Below are positions 1 through 13,572 of a stretch of DNA of 64,000 bases, in pieces. The notes under the pieces are model-generated. The model saw only the letters and a list, made by a program, of their open reading frames with translations. It did not search any database and was not told where the DNA came from. The stretch covers positions 248,001 through 312,000 of the forward strand of contig NZ_AHWA01000005.1 in NCBI RefSeq assembly GCF_000247645.1. The letters are read 5' to 3'. The position numbers and the translations under genes were made by a program. Origin of the DNA: Salinibacterium sp. PAMC 21357. GTDB lineage: Bacteria > Actinomycetota > Actinomycetes > Actinomycetales > Microbacteriaceae. Position 1 is the first letter of the stretch; each line of letters begins with the position of its first letter.

Positions 1-1
1 C

Positions 2-544
2 ATACTCTTCGAAACCGCATCCACTCTCAACGGCTTCATCGCCGATGAGTCTCACTCTCTCGAGTGGTTGTTTGCGGTTGATGCTGATGAAACACCCGCT
101 GTGGCTCCGACAGCCACGGTGATGGTTGAAGGGGCGACCACCTATGAGTGGGTGCTCGAACACGAAAATCTGATGGCGCAGCCGCATAAATGGACCGAAT
201 TCTTCGGGCAGAAGTCGACCTTTGTGTTCACCACCCGCACTCTCCCCGTTCCTGAAGGCGCCGATGTACGTTTCGTTAGTGGCAGCGTGACGGATGCTCT
301 GCCAACGATTCGCGAAGCGGCTGGCGACGGTGACATCTGGTTAGTGGGTGGGGGAGACCTGGCCGCACAGTTCTTGGAGGCTGATGCTCTTGACCAGATT
401 TCAGTCTCGTTTGCTCCGGCCACGCTGGTTGCCGGGGCACCCCTGTTCCCCCGAGTGCTGGGGTCGGATCGTCTTCGGTTGGCATCAGCGAAAGCGGTTG
501 GTCAATTTGCGCACGTTGTCTATGACGTAGTTCCGCGCAACTGA
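2..544 (+). CDS. Dihydrofolate reductase-like (RibD C-terminal family) protein, 5' partial
   Basis: The frame is open from the first complete codon of the window, so the true start lies upstream. The visible protein of about 180 residues begins with the family's first strand and active-site-like segment (TASTLNGFIADE), followed by MVEGATTYEW, FTTRTLP and the glycine-rich dinucleotide-binding segment DIWLVGGGDLAAQFLEADALDQISVSFAP, which is the hallmark of the DHFR/RibD-C fold. The family reduces pterin- or flavin-precursor-like substrates with NADPH, but many stand-alone members have no assigned substrate. It stops just before the rRNA operon leader and shows no operon partner here. An internal TTG at 68 would cut away the first strand and is unlikely to be the start. 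Confidence 0.85.
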   Translation: MLFETASTLNGFIADESHSLEWLFAVDADETPAVAPTATVMVEGATTYEWVLEHENLMAQPHKWTEFFGQKSTFVFTTRTLPVPEGADVRFVSGSVTDALPTIREAAGDGDIWLVGGGDLAAQFLEADALDQISVSFAPATLVAGAPLFPRVLGSDRLRLASAKAVGQFAHVVYDVVPRN

Positions 545-922
545 GTAGCTGTTTCGAGCACAAGGCACGCCGAGACTGACGGGCCATGGACTACACCCTC
601 CGCTCGCGTGCAACCATCATCTCGCGGCGCGTTTCGCGTGAGCATGATGCGACACGCCCGGGATGAGTGTGATGTTGGCGAGGGGGCTGGAATGCACGTA
701 ATGTTTCCTCTTGTCACCCCAAAGGTGCGGAAGTCCCGGGCAGTTCTGCTGCTAGGTTTCCGGCCTCAAGTGGGGGCCACCATCCTCTAAATCTGTTATA
801 GTTTTAGTCCGGTCGGGTAGCGGAATTCCTCTTGTAGGTTTCGGTATCGGGTCGTTGGATGTTCCCGCTTTATTCGCGTGTTGGTCAGTTGTTGTGTGCC
901 GTTCTGGTGCGGAATTGCTGGT
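545..922. other. Intergenic stretch upstream of the rRNA promoter
   Basis: This interval separates the DHFR-like gene from the rRNA promoter. It contains short open frames on both strands without ribosome-binding sites or recognisable protein features. A TATAGT hexamer lies at 797-802, but I see no good -35 partner for it. Additional upstream rRNA promoters or activator sites could be here; I could not identify any. Confidence 0.4.
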
Positions 923-955
923 TTGACAAGCGCGGTGAAGCTGGTAAGTTAGACA
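923..955 (+). promoter_or_regulatory. Candidate rRNA operon promoter
   Basis: A perfect TTGACA lies at 923-928. The -10 region follows in the string TAAGTTAGACA (945-955); TAAGTT gives 16-bp spacing, while TTAGAC, which resembles known actinobacterial rRNA -10 elements, gives 20 bp. It sits about 340 bases upstream of the 16S 5' end, a normal leader length for this group. Assignment is by consensus only. Confidence 0.55.
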
Positions 956-1048
956 GGTTGCCTTCCGCTTTCGGCGGGGGTTGCCAACACAGGTTTTGAA
1001 AGCCCTGGGGTGAAGCCGTTTTGCGGTGGAGGTCAGGAGCGTCCGATC

Positions 1049-1070
1049 CTTGAGAACTCAACAGCGTGCA
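1049..1070 (+). promoter_or_regulatory. boxA-like antitermination element in the rRNA leader
   Basis: The string TTGAGAACTCAACAGCGTG matches the conserved actinobacterial rRNA leader box (TTGAGAACTCAAyAGyGTG). A second, similar copy occurs in the 16S-23S spacer at 3175-3195. These elements are expected to recruit Nus factors for antitermination and to help in processing. Confidence 0.6.
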
Positions 1071-1290
1071 CAATGTCAAATGCCAAAAACCCGACTGTGT
1101 TTATGGGAATTGTTCTAATCAGAACAGTTTCGTTTATGCAGCGGATTCCTTTGGAAAAAGATATAAACAACAAAGCAAGTCAGTATTGATTTGTTCTGTC
1201 AGTTTCAAACTTGTTGCCTCGACACCCTATTCCGGGTGCGGGTGACACAAGATGTGCTTCTGCAAGCTTGCTTGTGGTTGCAATCAAACA

Positions 1291-6441
<5,151 letters not shown>

Positions 6442-6618
6442 CCCCACCTCACTGGGAGTCCGTAAGGACTTCGAATGGTGAATGAGAAGAATTCTCGCGT
6501 CCACTTTGTGGTTCCCGATTTACGGTCGGGAACTGCGCCCAGCACACACTGCTGAGCACCCACCTCGGTGGAAGCTCTGTGATGTGAACTGGCCCAGACT
6601 GATACATAAATCAATAGT

Positions 6619-6737
6619 GTTTCGGCGGCCATAGCGAGAGGGAAACGCCCGGTTACATTCCGAACCCGGAAGCTAAGACTCTCTGCGCCGATGGTACTGC
6701 AAGGGGGACCTTGTGGGAGAGTAGGACACCGCCGGAC
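6619..6737 (+). rRNA. rrf: 5S ribosomal RNA
   Basis: About 119 nt beginning GTTTCGGCGGCCATAGCG and ending GGACACCGCCGGAC; the two ends pair to form helix I. The internal GAACCCGGAAGCTAAG and GAGAGTAGG segments are typical of actinobacterial 5S. It lies about 180 nt after 23S, completing the standard operon order. Confidence 0.96.
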
Positions 6738-6746
6738 TTAAATTGT

Positions 6747-6780
6747 AAAATAGCCACACCCTTCGGGGTGTGGCTATTTT
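6747..6780 (+). terminator. Rho-independent terminator of the rRNA operon
   Basis: A perfect 15-bp stem (AAAATAGCCACACCC at 6747-6761 pairing with 6766-6780) closes a TTCG tetraloop, and the 3' arm ends in TTTT. It begins 10 nt after 5S. The A-tract at the 5' side also makes it usable from the other strand. Confidence 0.93.
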
Positions 6781-6835
6781 GCGTTAACCACTCGGCAACC
6801 CCGTGCAGAGGCGTCCCGCAACGCCCTCAGCTAAC

Positions 6836-6874
6836 CAGGGCATCCTCGGAACGTAACAGGGCATCCTCGGAACG
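6836..6874. repeat. 18-bp tandem direct repeat upstream of the hibernation factor gene
   Basis: CAGGGCATCCTCGGAACG occurs at 6836-6853 and again at 6857-6874, a period of 21 bp, or two helical turns. It lies between the rRNA terminator and the hpf-like gene, so it could be a regulator binding site, but it may simply be a local duplication. Confidence 0.6.
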
Positions 6875-6979
6875 CCCAGCCTTCCGGCGTAGCGTGACGT
6901 TTACTTGTACCGCCGGCCCTCCCGCGGTTTCCTCGCGTCAGGGCAACTTGCGGCACACCTCAACCGCCAGGAGGCAGCC

Positions 6980-7330
6980 ATGCAGGTCGTCGTGAACACC
7001 GACAACAACATCACTCTCAACGAGAACGCGATCCGTGAAGTTGAAGCCGAAGTGCAGAGCAAACTTTCCCATTTCAGCTCGCACCTCACCCGCGTGGAAG
7101 TCCACCTCAGCGATGAGAGTGCTGGCCGTAGCAGCGGGGGCGACATCCAGTGCCGGCTTGAAGCTCGCCCGGAAGGGCGCACGCCCGAGCTCGCGACAGA
7201 CAATGCTTCGGCGGTCGATGCAGCCCTCAATGGAGCGCTTCGCAAGATGCAGCATGTGCTCGACACGACCTTCGGGCGGATCGATCGTCGCAAGGGCTCG
7301 ACTTCAATGGGCGGCGAGCAAACGCCCTAA
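6980..7330 (+). CDS. hpf: Ribosome hibernation-promoting factor family protein (short HPF/RaiA)
   Basis: A 116-residue protein of the ribosomal S30AE family. Members bind the 30S decoding region and the mRNA channel, shielding ribosomes during starvation. The sequence shows the expected beta-alpha-beta-beta-beta-alpha pattern: N-terminal strand, the helix LNENAIREVEAEVQSKLSHF, strands around TRVEVHLSDES and IQCRLEARPEG, and a second long helix (VDAALNGALRKMQHVLDTTFGRI). The length corresponds to the short form without the C-terminal dimerisation domain of long HPF. The ATG at 6980 is chosen because GGAGG stands 6 bases ahead; the frame is open further upstream (to 6905), but there is no comparable ribosome-binding site. 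Proximity to rRNA genes is suggestive but may be chance. Confidence 0.82.
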   Translation: MQVVVNTDNNITLNENAIREVEAEVQSKLSHFSSHLTRVEVHLSDESAGRSSGGDIQCRLEARPEGRTPELATDNASAVDAALNGALRKMQHVLDTTFGRIDRRKGSTSMGGEQTP

Positions 7331-7435
7331 CGCCGAGGGCGTGCCCCGGCCGGGATCCCCGAAGGCGATCTCCTAAGCGGCGTTGGCAGGCCTCAAGCTT
7401 TGGGGTAGCAACCCGGCATCTTTTCGTTGATTTCT

Positions 7436-7455
7436 GTGATGATACGTATAATCAC
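7436..7455. promoter_or_regulatory. Palindromic operator 1, LacI-type
   Basis: GTGATGATACGTATAATCAC is a 20-bp palindrome with only one mismatched pair, centred on ACGT, as expected for a LacI/GalR dimer site. It lies 67 bp upstream of the chosen start of the adjacent LacI gene. Confidence 0.6.
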
Positions 7456-7467
7456 TTTATTTTGTGT

Positions 7468-7487
7468 ACGGTAATACGCATCATCAC
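7468..7487. promoter_or_regulatory. Operator 2, LacI-type
   Basis: ACGGTAATACGCATCATCAC shares the right half-site (read on the minus strand, GTGATGATGCGTA) with the palindrome at 7436-7455. The two centres are 32 bp apart, close to three helical turns, which suits cooperative binding by a LacI-family regulator. Confidence 0.5.
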
Positions 7488-7521
7488 TTTTTTACTCAAC
7501 GAAGAGAACGGCGGACGACCA

Positions 7522-8586
7522 GTGGCGATCAATCGGCCAGAGCGCGTCACTCAGCGAATGATCGCTGAGCTCGCCGGCGTGAGCCAGGCGACGGTGTCGC
7601 TCGTGCTCAACGGGAAGACCGACTCGACAACGCGCATTCCTGCCGAGACCCGCCAGCGCGTGCTCGAGGTCATCCGCGAGACTACCTATGTCGCCGATCC
7701 CGCCGCTCGCAGCCTGGCCGGGGTGGGAAATAACCTGATCGGCATCTTCACCTACGAGCACGCATTCCCCCACGAAAGCTCAGACTTCTACACGCCGCTG
7801 TTGACCGGTATCGAGGGTGCTGCAGAGCAGATCGGCGTCGATCTGCTGATGTTCACGAGCGCTCCTGTTGTTGATGGGCGTCGCCGTCTCTTTCACGAGA
7901 ACAACCGCCTTCGCCTCGCCGACGGTTGCCTCCTGCTCGGGCGTGAAATGGATGCCGACGAGCTTACGCGCCTCGTCGACAGCCGCTACCCCTTCGTTGC
8001 CATCGGTCGACGAGATGCCGCTGACGGTCGCATTCCTTACGTTGGGGTGGACTACGGGGGAGCGACCGCGCAACTGGCTCGCCTAGCAATAGACCTCGGT
8101 CATAGGGACTTCTACTACCTGCACCTGCCCTTCGCGGCGGAGTCCACCCGCGACCGCAAAGACTCGCTGAGTGCGGAAGTCGAATCCGCCGGGCTTAGTG
8201 TGACCATGGCTGTCACCGAGAGTGCTGAGGGAGCCGACCTCGACCTGGCGTGGGCGGCGATTCGGAAGGCACAGCCGACCGTACTTTTCGTAGAGGATGC
8301 GGGCCAGGCGGAGGCTCTCCGTGACATTGCGGTCGCTGATGGTGTCGCCGTGCCAGAACAGCTCTCGATCATCGCTCTCGGAGAGCGCACGAGGCCTAGC
8401 GGGCATGCTGTCGATTTCACCCGGCTGAGCGCCCCGCGCCAAGAACTTGGGTCGCGCGCTGTAGCGCTGCTCGACCAGATCATGAACGGAACGCGCGACT
8501 CGACCGAGCTCGCCCATCAGCAGCTTGTGAGCTGCACAGTCATCGCGGGCGCCACTGTGGCTGCACCACGAGTAGGGAGTATGTAA
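7522..8586 (+). CDS. LacI-family transcriptional regulator of the first sugar importer operon
   Basis: A 354-residue regulator. The N-terminal helix-turn-helix reads RMIAELAGVSQATVSLVLNGK, with the hinge region (ETRQRVLEVI) and a periplasmic-binding-like sensor domain beginning near LIGIFTYEHAFPHESSDFYTPLL. The GTG at 7522 is chosen; a TTG at 7462 is in frame but would put coding sequence over two operator-like palindromes (7436-7455 and 7468-7487), which are better read as autoregulatory sites. The stop overlaps the next gene's start by one base (TAATG), so regulator and oxidoreductase are translated from one message. It probably senses the importer's sugar or a derivative; the ligand is unknown. 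Confidence 0.85.
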   Translation: MAINRPERVTQRMIAELAGVSQATVSLVLNGKTDSTTRIPAETRQRVLEVIRETTYVADPAARSLAGVGNNLIGIFTYEHAFPHESSDFYTPLLTGIEGAAEQIGVDLLMFTSAPVVDGRRRLFHENNRLRLADGCLLLGREMDADELTRLVDSRYPFVAIGRRDAADGRIPYVGVDYGGATAQLARLAIDLGHRDFYYLHLPFAAESTRDRKDSLSAEVESAGLSVTMAVTESAEGADLDLAWAAIRKAQPTVLFVEDAGQAEALRDIAVADGVAVPEQLSIIALGERTRPSGHAVDFTRLSAPRQELGSRAVALLDQIMNGTRDSTELAHQQLVSCTVIAGATVAAPRVGSM

Positions 8587-10199
8587 TGAAGAAGCTCAAT
8601 GCAGATGTCGTGGTGGTTGGCGGCGGAATGGGCGGAGTGGCGGCAGCGCTTGCCGCTCTGCGCGCCGGTCGAAGCGTCATCCTCACCGAACAGTACGAAT
8701 GGCTCGGCGGGCAACTCACGAGCCAAGCCGTGCCCATGGACGAGCACACGTGGGTTGAACAATTCGGGGTAACCGCGTCGTACCGCGAACTGCGCGACGG
8801 CATCCGCGGGTACTACCGCGACAATTACCCGCTGAACGCACAGGCCCGCGCAGAGCGCCACCTCAACCCCGGTGCCGGTCTTGTCAGCCGCTTATGTGCC
8901 GAACCCCGAGTGGCAGTCTCAGTCATCGACTCGATGCTGGCGCCGTTCACCGGCTCGACCAAGCTCACCCGGATCAACGGCGTGATCCCGGTAAGCGCGA
9001 CCGTCGATGACACGATTGTGCGGTCAGTTACGGTGCGCGACGTCACCACCGCCGAAGAAACCGAATTGACAGCGCCCTACATTTTGGATGCCACCGAACT
9101 GGGCGACCTGCTTCCGCTCACCGGCGCCGAATATGTCACCGGCACCGAAAGCCGTGCCGACACTGGGGAGCCCAGCGCACCCGAGCACGCGGCTCCGGAC
9201 AACGTGCAGGCGTTCTCGTGGTGCTTCGTCGTTGACCACCGCGATGGCGAAGATCACACGATCGACAAGCCGCGCGACTACGACTACTGGAGTACCTACC
9301 AGCCAGACTTTTGGGGTGCACCTCTCGTGAGCCTCACCGCGCCCCACCCGCGCACCCTCGAGATTGTCACGCGAGCCTTTACTCCCACGATCGACGACGA
9401 CCCCTTCGCGCGGATCGCCGACCAGCGAGCCGGTGGTGGCGACGATGAACTCTGGATCTTCCGTCGCATCCTCTCTACGAAGATGTTCGAGCCCGGTCAC
9501 CTCGACAGCGATGTCGTGATGGTCAACTGGCCGATGATCGATTACCTCGACGGGAACCTCATCGATGCCTCCGATGACGATGCTGCCAAGCACCGGGATG
9601 CCTCCCGCCAGCTCTCGCTCGCGATGTTCTACTGGCTGCAAACCGAAGCGCCACGACCCGACGGCGGAAAAGGATGGCCGGGATTGCGCCTGCGTGGCGA
9701 CATAACCGGTACCGCCGATGGACTCGCCCAGGCACCCTACATCCGAGAGTCACGGCGCATAATTTCGGAATATCGCGTGGTGGAAGACGACCTCTCTATC
9801 GCTGTTCGCGGCCATGGTCGCCCCGCAACTTTCCCTGACACCGTGGGCGTGGGCATGTACCGCATCGACCTGCACCCCTCCACAGGTGGGGATAACTACA
9901 TTGATGTCGCTTCGGCGCCATTTGAGATTCCGCTCGGAGCAATGATCCCGGTTCGCCTGGACAACCTGCTTCCGGCGGGTAAGAACGTCGGTACCACCCA
10001 CATCACCAATGGAGCGTTCCGGCTTCACCCGGTGGAGTGGAACATCGGCGAATCGGCGGGCTGGCTAGCGGCCTTCTGTCTAGACCGTGAGGTTGATCCC
10101 CGCACGGTTCGCAACACTCCTGAACTGCTTGAGGAGTTCCAAACCCTGCTAACCCGCCAAGGCGTCGAGCTGCACTGGCCCGACGTAACTGGCTACTGA
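8586..10199 (+). CDS. FAD-dependent oxidoreductase (FAD_oxidored family)
   Basis: A 537-residue flavoprotein. Residues 8-17 form the dinucleotide motif VVVVGGGMGG, and Glu35 at the end of the second strand is placed to bind the ADP ribose of FAD. GGQLTSQAVP follows and is typical of the PF12831 group, whose members are often found in polysaccharide and sugar operons. A C-terminal FAD segment is seen in PVRLDNLLPAGKNVGTTHITNGAFRLHP. No signal peptide is present, so it acts in the cytoplasm. It sits between its regulator (1-base overlap) and the solute-binding protein, implying oxidation or reduction of the imported sugar. The substrate cannot be read from sequence. Confidence 0.82.
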   Translation: MKKLNADVVVVGGGMGGVAAALAALRAGRSVILTEQYEWLGGQLTSQAVPMDEHTWVEQFGVTASYRELRDGIRGYYRDNYPLNAQARAERHLNPGAGLVSRLCAEPRVAVSVIDSMLAPFTGSTKLTRINGVIPVSATVDDTIVRSVTVRDVTTAEETELTAPYILDATELGDLLPLTGAEYVTGTESRADTGEPSAPEHAAPDNVQAFSWCFVVDHRDGEDHTIDKPRDYDYWSTYQPDFWGAPLVSLTAPHPRTLEIVTRAFTPTIDDDPFARIADQRAGGGDDELWIFRRILSTKMFEPGHLDSDVVMVNWPMIDYLDGNLIDASDDDAAKHRDASRQLSLAMFYWLQTEAPRPDGGKGWPGLRLRGDITGTADGLAQAPYIRESRRIISEYRVVEDDLSIAVRGHGRPATFPDTVGVGMYRIDLHPSTGGDNYIDVASAPFEIPLGAMIPVRLDNLLPAGKNVGTTHITNGAFRLHPVEWNIGESAGWLAAFCLDREVDPRTVRNTPELLEEFQTLLTRQGVELHWPDVTGY

Positions 10200-10215
10200 C
10201 CGAGGAGAAAGACCA

Positions 10216-11493
10216 ATGAGATCAGCAAAGTGGCTGACCGCCGCTGGACTGCTAACAACAGCAACTCTGGTGCTAACCGGATGTTCTGCAGCTAGCTCAG
10301 ATGAACAAGCATCAGATGTCGACTTGCGGATGACCGTGTGGACGTCGAACGAAGATCATCTCGCGATGTTCGATTCGATCGCCGACGCGTATATTGCCGA
10401 CCACCCAGAAATCGCGTCGATCACCTTCGACCCGCTTCCCTTCGCGGACTACACGACGACCCTGACGACCCAGGTCGCCGGAGGAAAGTCACCAGACCTC
10501 GCGTGGATTCTGGAAAATACCGCGCCCGATTTTGTTGACTCCGGAGCTCTCGTTCCGATTCAGGAAACCCTCGAAGCTACCGAGGGGTACGAGTACGACG
10601 ACCTCAGCGATGCTGCGACAAAGCTCTGGAAAAGCGACGGGTCGCTTGTTGCTTACCCATTCTCAACCTCACCCCTCGTGATGTTCGTGAACAACGACCT
10701 GCTGGCCGAAGCCGGGCAGCCAACGGCAGCAGAGCTGCGCGGTGAAGGCAATTGGGACTGGGAAAGTGTCTCGGCAGCCAGCAGTGCGGTCAACGCGGCT
10801 ACGGGCAAAGCCGGGTTCGTCATCCGTGACTTCGACTACACCTCCTGGGACAACCTCGCTTCGATCTGGGATGGCTGGGGAGCTCAGCCATGGAGCGATG
10901 ACGGCGCTACCTGCGAGTTCGCTTCAGACGAAATGACTGACGCGTTTACCTTCATCCATGACGCTGCCTTTGAGGCAAGCGCAATGCCTGGCCCCGGAAC
11001 TACAGCCGACTTCTTCGCGGGTGAATCAGCCTTCACGGTGACTCAGATCTCCCGTGCATCGCTGCTCGCGGAGGACGGTTTCAGCTGGGACCTGCTCCCG
11101 CTGCCCGCTGGTCCTGCCGGCGAATACTCGATTGTTGGTCAGGCTGGCATCGGCGTGATGTCTCAGGGCGAAAATCCCGAGGCCGCGACGGGCTTCTTGG
11201 CCTACTTCTCGAACCCTGAGAACTCCGCGCTTCTGGCGCAGTGGTTCCCGCCAGCTCGAAACTCTCAGCTGAATGCCGAGACGCTTGCTGCGGCCAACCC
11301 CGTGCTGTCCGCTGAGCAGATCGACGATGTTGTGGTTCCAGGAATCCTCACCGGTGTCGTTCGACAGGGCCATACAGACTCCGCCAAGATCAGCCAAACC
11401 GTGCGCGCATCGCTCGATGCAATGTGGACAGCGGATGCTGACGTACCTGCAGTGCTTCAGGGCGTATGTGACGCCGTGGATCCGCTGCTCTAA
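10216..11493 (+). CDS. Sugar ABC transporter solute-binding lipoprotein
   Basis: A 425-residue family 1 extracellular solute-binding protein. It has a short positively charged N-terminus, a hydrophobic core and a lipobox LTGC with the lipidated cysteine at position 23, so it is anchored outside the membrane. The mature part starts with the usual LRMTVWTSNEDHLAMFDSIADAYIADHPEI strand-helix unit (shown here only as a pattern of the family). A ribosome-binding site GAGGAG lies 5-10 bases upstream of the ATG. It is followed by two MalF/MalG-type permeases but no ATPase gene, so it must borrow a shared MsiK-like ATPase encoded elsewhere, as is common in Actinobacteria. Confidence 0.88.
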   Translation: MRSAKWLTAAGLLTTATLVLTGCSAASSDEQASDVDLRMTVWTSNEDHLAMFDSIADAYIADHPEIASITFDPLPFADYTTTLTTQVAGGKSPDLAWILENTAPDFVDSGALVPIQETLEATEGYEYDDLSDAATKLWKSDGSLVAYPFSTSPLVMFVNNDLLAEAGQPTAAELRGEGNWDWESVSAASSAVNAATGKAGFVIRDFDYTSWDNLASIWDGWGAQPWSDDGATCEFASDEMTDAFTFIHDAAFEASAMPGPGTTADFFAGESAFTVTQISRASLLAEDGFSWDLLPLPAGPAGEYSIVGQAGIGVMSQGENPEAATGFLAYFSNPENSALLAQWFPPARNSQLNAETLAAANPVLSAEQIDDVVVPGILTGVVRQGHTDSAKISQTVRASLDAMWTADADVPAVLQGVCDAVDPLL

Positions 11494-11503
11494 GGAATAG
11501 ATC

Positions 11504-12454
11504 GTGGCTTCTTCTACCCCAGTGCTGTCGGATCGGGCTCGCGCCCGGTCCGGCGGCACCCGGCCGCGGCGCGCGCTGACCTATCGTCAGCGTGACGCAG
11601 CGGCCGGCTACCTTTTCGTTGCACCCCAAGTTCTTGGTGTGACCGCCTTTGTCCTGGTGCCTCTAGCTCTGGTGGTGTACTTCAGCCTCCATGAATGGAA
11701 TGTGCTCGGCAACAAGTTCACCTACGTGGGCGTCGAAAACTTTGAGCGATTTTTCACCGACCCTCAGATCGTTCCTGTCATGCAGGCAACCGGCGTTTTC
11801 TCTATTGGACTCGTCTTCTTTAACCTAGTAATTGCGCTCCTGCTGGCGGTCATGCTCAACCGATCCATGGCCGGGATCACCTTCTTCCGCACCATCTTCT
11901 TCTCTCCCGTTGTCGTCTCCCTTGTTGCCTGGACGATTGTGTGGGGCTTCCTCTTTCAAGACAACGGTGGCATCAACGGGATGCTCGAAGTGATTGGCAT
12001 CGAGGGCCCCAACTGGCTGCGCGAAGGCCCAACCGCAATGATCAGCGTGATCATCGTTCAGGTCTTCAAGAACGTCGGGCTCAACATGGTGCTCTTCCTT
12101 GCCGCACTGCAGGGGGTACCTCGCGAGCTGACCGAAGCCGCCACGATGGATGGCGCCAACGCCCGGCGACTCTTCACGCGGATCACCATCCCGCTGATTT
12201 CACCAACCATCCTGCTCACCTTCATCATTACGATCGTCGGCTCGCTTCAGGTATTCGCGCAGATTGCGGTGCTCACCCAGGGTGGCCCCGGCATCTCCAC
12301 CACAGTGCTCGTGTATTACCTCTTCCAACAGGCTTTCCTCTTTGGAGAATTTGGCTACGGCTCTGTACTGTCCATCGTTCTATTCGTCATCGTGCTGATT
12401 CTCACAGTTGCGCAATGGCAGCTACGCAAGAGGTGGGTGTTCTATGAAAACTAA
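11504..12454 (+). CDS. Sugar ABC transporter permease (MalF/UgpA type)
   Basis: A 316-residue inner-membrane protein with six predicted membrane segments, the first near residues 37-60. The EAA loop that contacts the ATPase is at about 209-232 (ELTEAATMDGANARRLF and the following ITIPLISP). The start is a GTG 10 bases after the binding-protein stop, with AAGGAA upstream. The following permease starts within its last codons, so the two are translationally coupled. Confidence 0.88.
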   Translation: MASSTPVLSDRARARSGGTRPRRALTYRQRDAAAGYLFVAPQVLGVTAFVLVPLALVVYFSLHEWNVLGNKFTYVGVENFERFFTDPQIVPVMQATGVFSIGLVFFNLVIALLLAVMLNRSMAGITFFRTIFFSPVVVSLVAWTIVWGFLFQDNGGINGMLEVIGIEGPNWLREGPTAMISVIIVQVFKNVGLNMVLFLAALQGVPRELTEAATMDGANARRLFTRITIPLISPTILLTFIITIVGSLQVFAQIAVLTQGGPGISTTVLVYYLFQQAFLFGEFGYGSVLSIVLFVIVLILTVAQWQLRKRWVFYEN

Positions 12455-13334
12455 TGCCGCAACGATCGCCGCACCCGTAGTGGTGCGGCGCATAGCGAAA
12501 AACCAGATCACAGTGAAGCGTGTTCTGTTCTACGTCGCGCTCACCGTAATGGCGGTGCCATTCATCCTTCCTACACTGTGGATGATTAGCTCATCGCTCA
12601 AGCCGATCGGCGAAATCTTCGCGTTTCCGCCGACACTCTGGTCTGCCAATCCGACCCTGGATGGCTATGTCCAAGCGTTCGAGTTGCAGCCGTTCGTTCG
12701 GCAATACTTCAACTCGCTCTACATCGCGCTATTTGTGACGGCGGGCACGATGTTTATCTCATCTCTCGCCGGCTACGCCTTTGCGCGCATCCGCTTTCGA
12801 GGTCAGAACATCCTGTTCATGATTGTGCTTGTTGGGCTTCTCATCCCCAGTGAGGTCACCATTGTTCCGCTGTTCCAAATCTTCAGCGGGATGGGACTCA
12901 TCAACACCCACTGGCCGATCCTGTTGGTCTCGACCTTTGGGGCACCGAGTGTTTTGGCGACGTTCATCATGCGGCAGTTCTTCATATCGCTACCGATCGA
13001 GCTTGAAGAGGCGGCACGACTGGATGGGCTTGGTCGCTTTGCGATCTGGTGGCGCATAGCCATGCCGCTGGCGAAGAGCGCGCTCGCCGCGGTCGCGATC
13101 TTCACGTTCCTCGCTATTTGGAATCTGTATCTCGAGCCGACGGTGTACCTGCAGTCGCCCGAGCTATTCACTCTGCCTCAGGCGCTCACGCGGTACGCGG
13201 ATGCCTACGGCGGGCAACTATGGAACGTGCAACTCGCGGCCGCGACAATGACGGCACTGCCGGTGCTCGTCGTATTCGTTCTGGCGCAGAAGCAGTTCGT
13301 CGAAGGCCTCGCCCAAACCGGGCTGAAAGGCTAA
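12444..13334 (+). CDS. Sugar ABC transporter permease (MalG/UgpE type)
   Basis: A 296-residue partner permease. It carries the MalG-type signature WMISSSLKP after the first membrane segment and the EAA loop ELEEAARLDGLGRFAIWWRI. The ATG at 12444 lies inside the 3' end of the previous permease (11-base overlap) and has AGAGGTGG upstream; a longer frame from 12408 has no such signal. It ends the operon, which is closed by the inverted repeat at 13342-13390. Confidence 0.88.
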   Translation: MKTNAATIAAPVVVRRIAKNQITVKRVLFYVALTVMAVPFILPTLWMISSSLKPIGEIFAFPPTLWSANPTLDGYVQAFELQPFVRQYFNSLYIALFVTAGTMFISSLAGYAFARIRFRGQNILFMIVLVGLLIPSEVTIVPLFQIFSGMGLINTHWPILLVSTFGAPSVLATFIMRQFFISLPIELEEAARLDGLGRFAIWWRIAMPLAKSALAAVAIFTFLAIWNLYLEPTVYLQSPELFTLPQALTRYADAYGGQLWNVQLAAATMTALPVLVVFVLAQKQFVEGLAQTGLKG

Positions 13335-13341
13335 CGCTTCA

Positions 13342-13390
13342 GCCGAAGAGCCGGCGCATCTCGTTACTCGAGGGCGACCGGCTCTTCGGC
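13342..13390. terminator. Inverted repeat between convergent operons, likely bidirectional terminator
   Basis: GCCGAAGAGCCGG (13342-13354) is perfectly complementary to CCGGCTCTTCGGC (13378-13390), with a 23-nt loop and no T tract. It begins 7 bases after the sugar permease stop and ends 44 bases before the stop of the minus-strand symporter partner gene. Confidence 0.65.
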
Positions 13391-13434
13391 GATGGGAAAC
13401 TGTGCAGGGGATCAGTCAGGGCTGACAGCGGCAA

Positions 13435-13563
13435 CTAAATGATGCTGCGGCCCTCAGCGCGGGCTTCACGCCAATCCTTGACGAATCCGCGCACGAGCAC
13501 GAAGAGCACGCCGGCGACGATGACTGGCCAGACGAGCATGTAGATAGCAATGATGATTTCCAT
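13435..13563 (-). CDS. Tiny membrane protein, likely small partner of the SSS symporter
   Basis: A 42-residue protein with one membrane segment (IIIAIYMLVWPVIVAGVLFV) followed by a charged tail ending RAEGRSII. It starts 9 bases after the stop of the symporter gene, and its ribosome-binding site AGGAG overlaps that stop, so the two are coupled. Small single-pass subunits accompanying sodium symporters are known (for example with SSS and NSS transporters), and position, size and topology all fit. It is too short to be found by a length-filtered gene search. Function by inference only. Confidence 0.75.
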   Translation of the reverse strand: MEIIIAIYMLVWPVIVAGVLFVLVRGFVKDWREARAEGRSII

Positions 13564-13572
13564 GGTGGTCTC

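Noticed and set aside
608-790. A 60-codon frame upstream of the rRNA promoter
   Set aside because: No ribosome-binding site and no family resemblance.
7462-7521. Upstream TTG start for the first LacI regulator
   Set aside because: It would place codons over the second operator-like site and adds no recognisable protein sequence; GTG at 7522 is a better fit.
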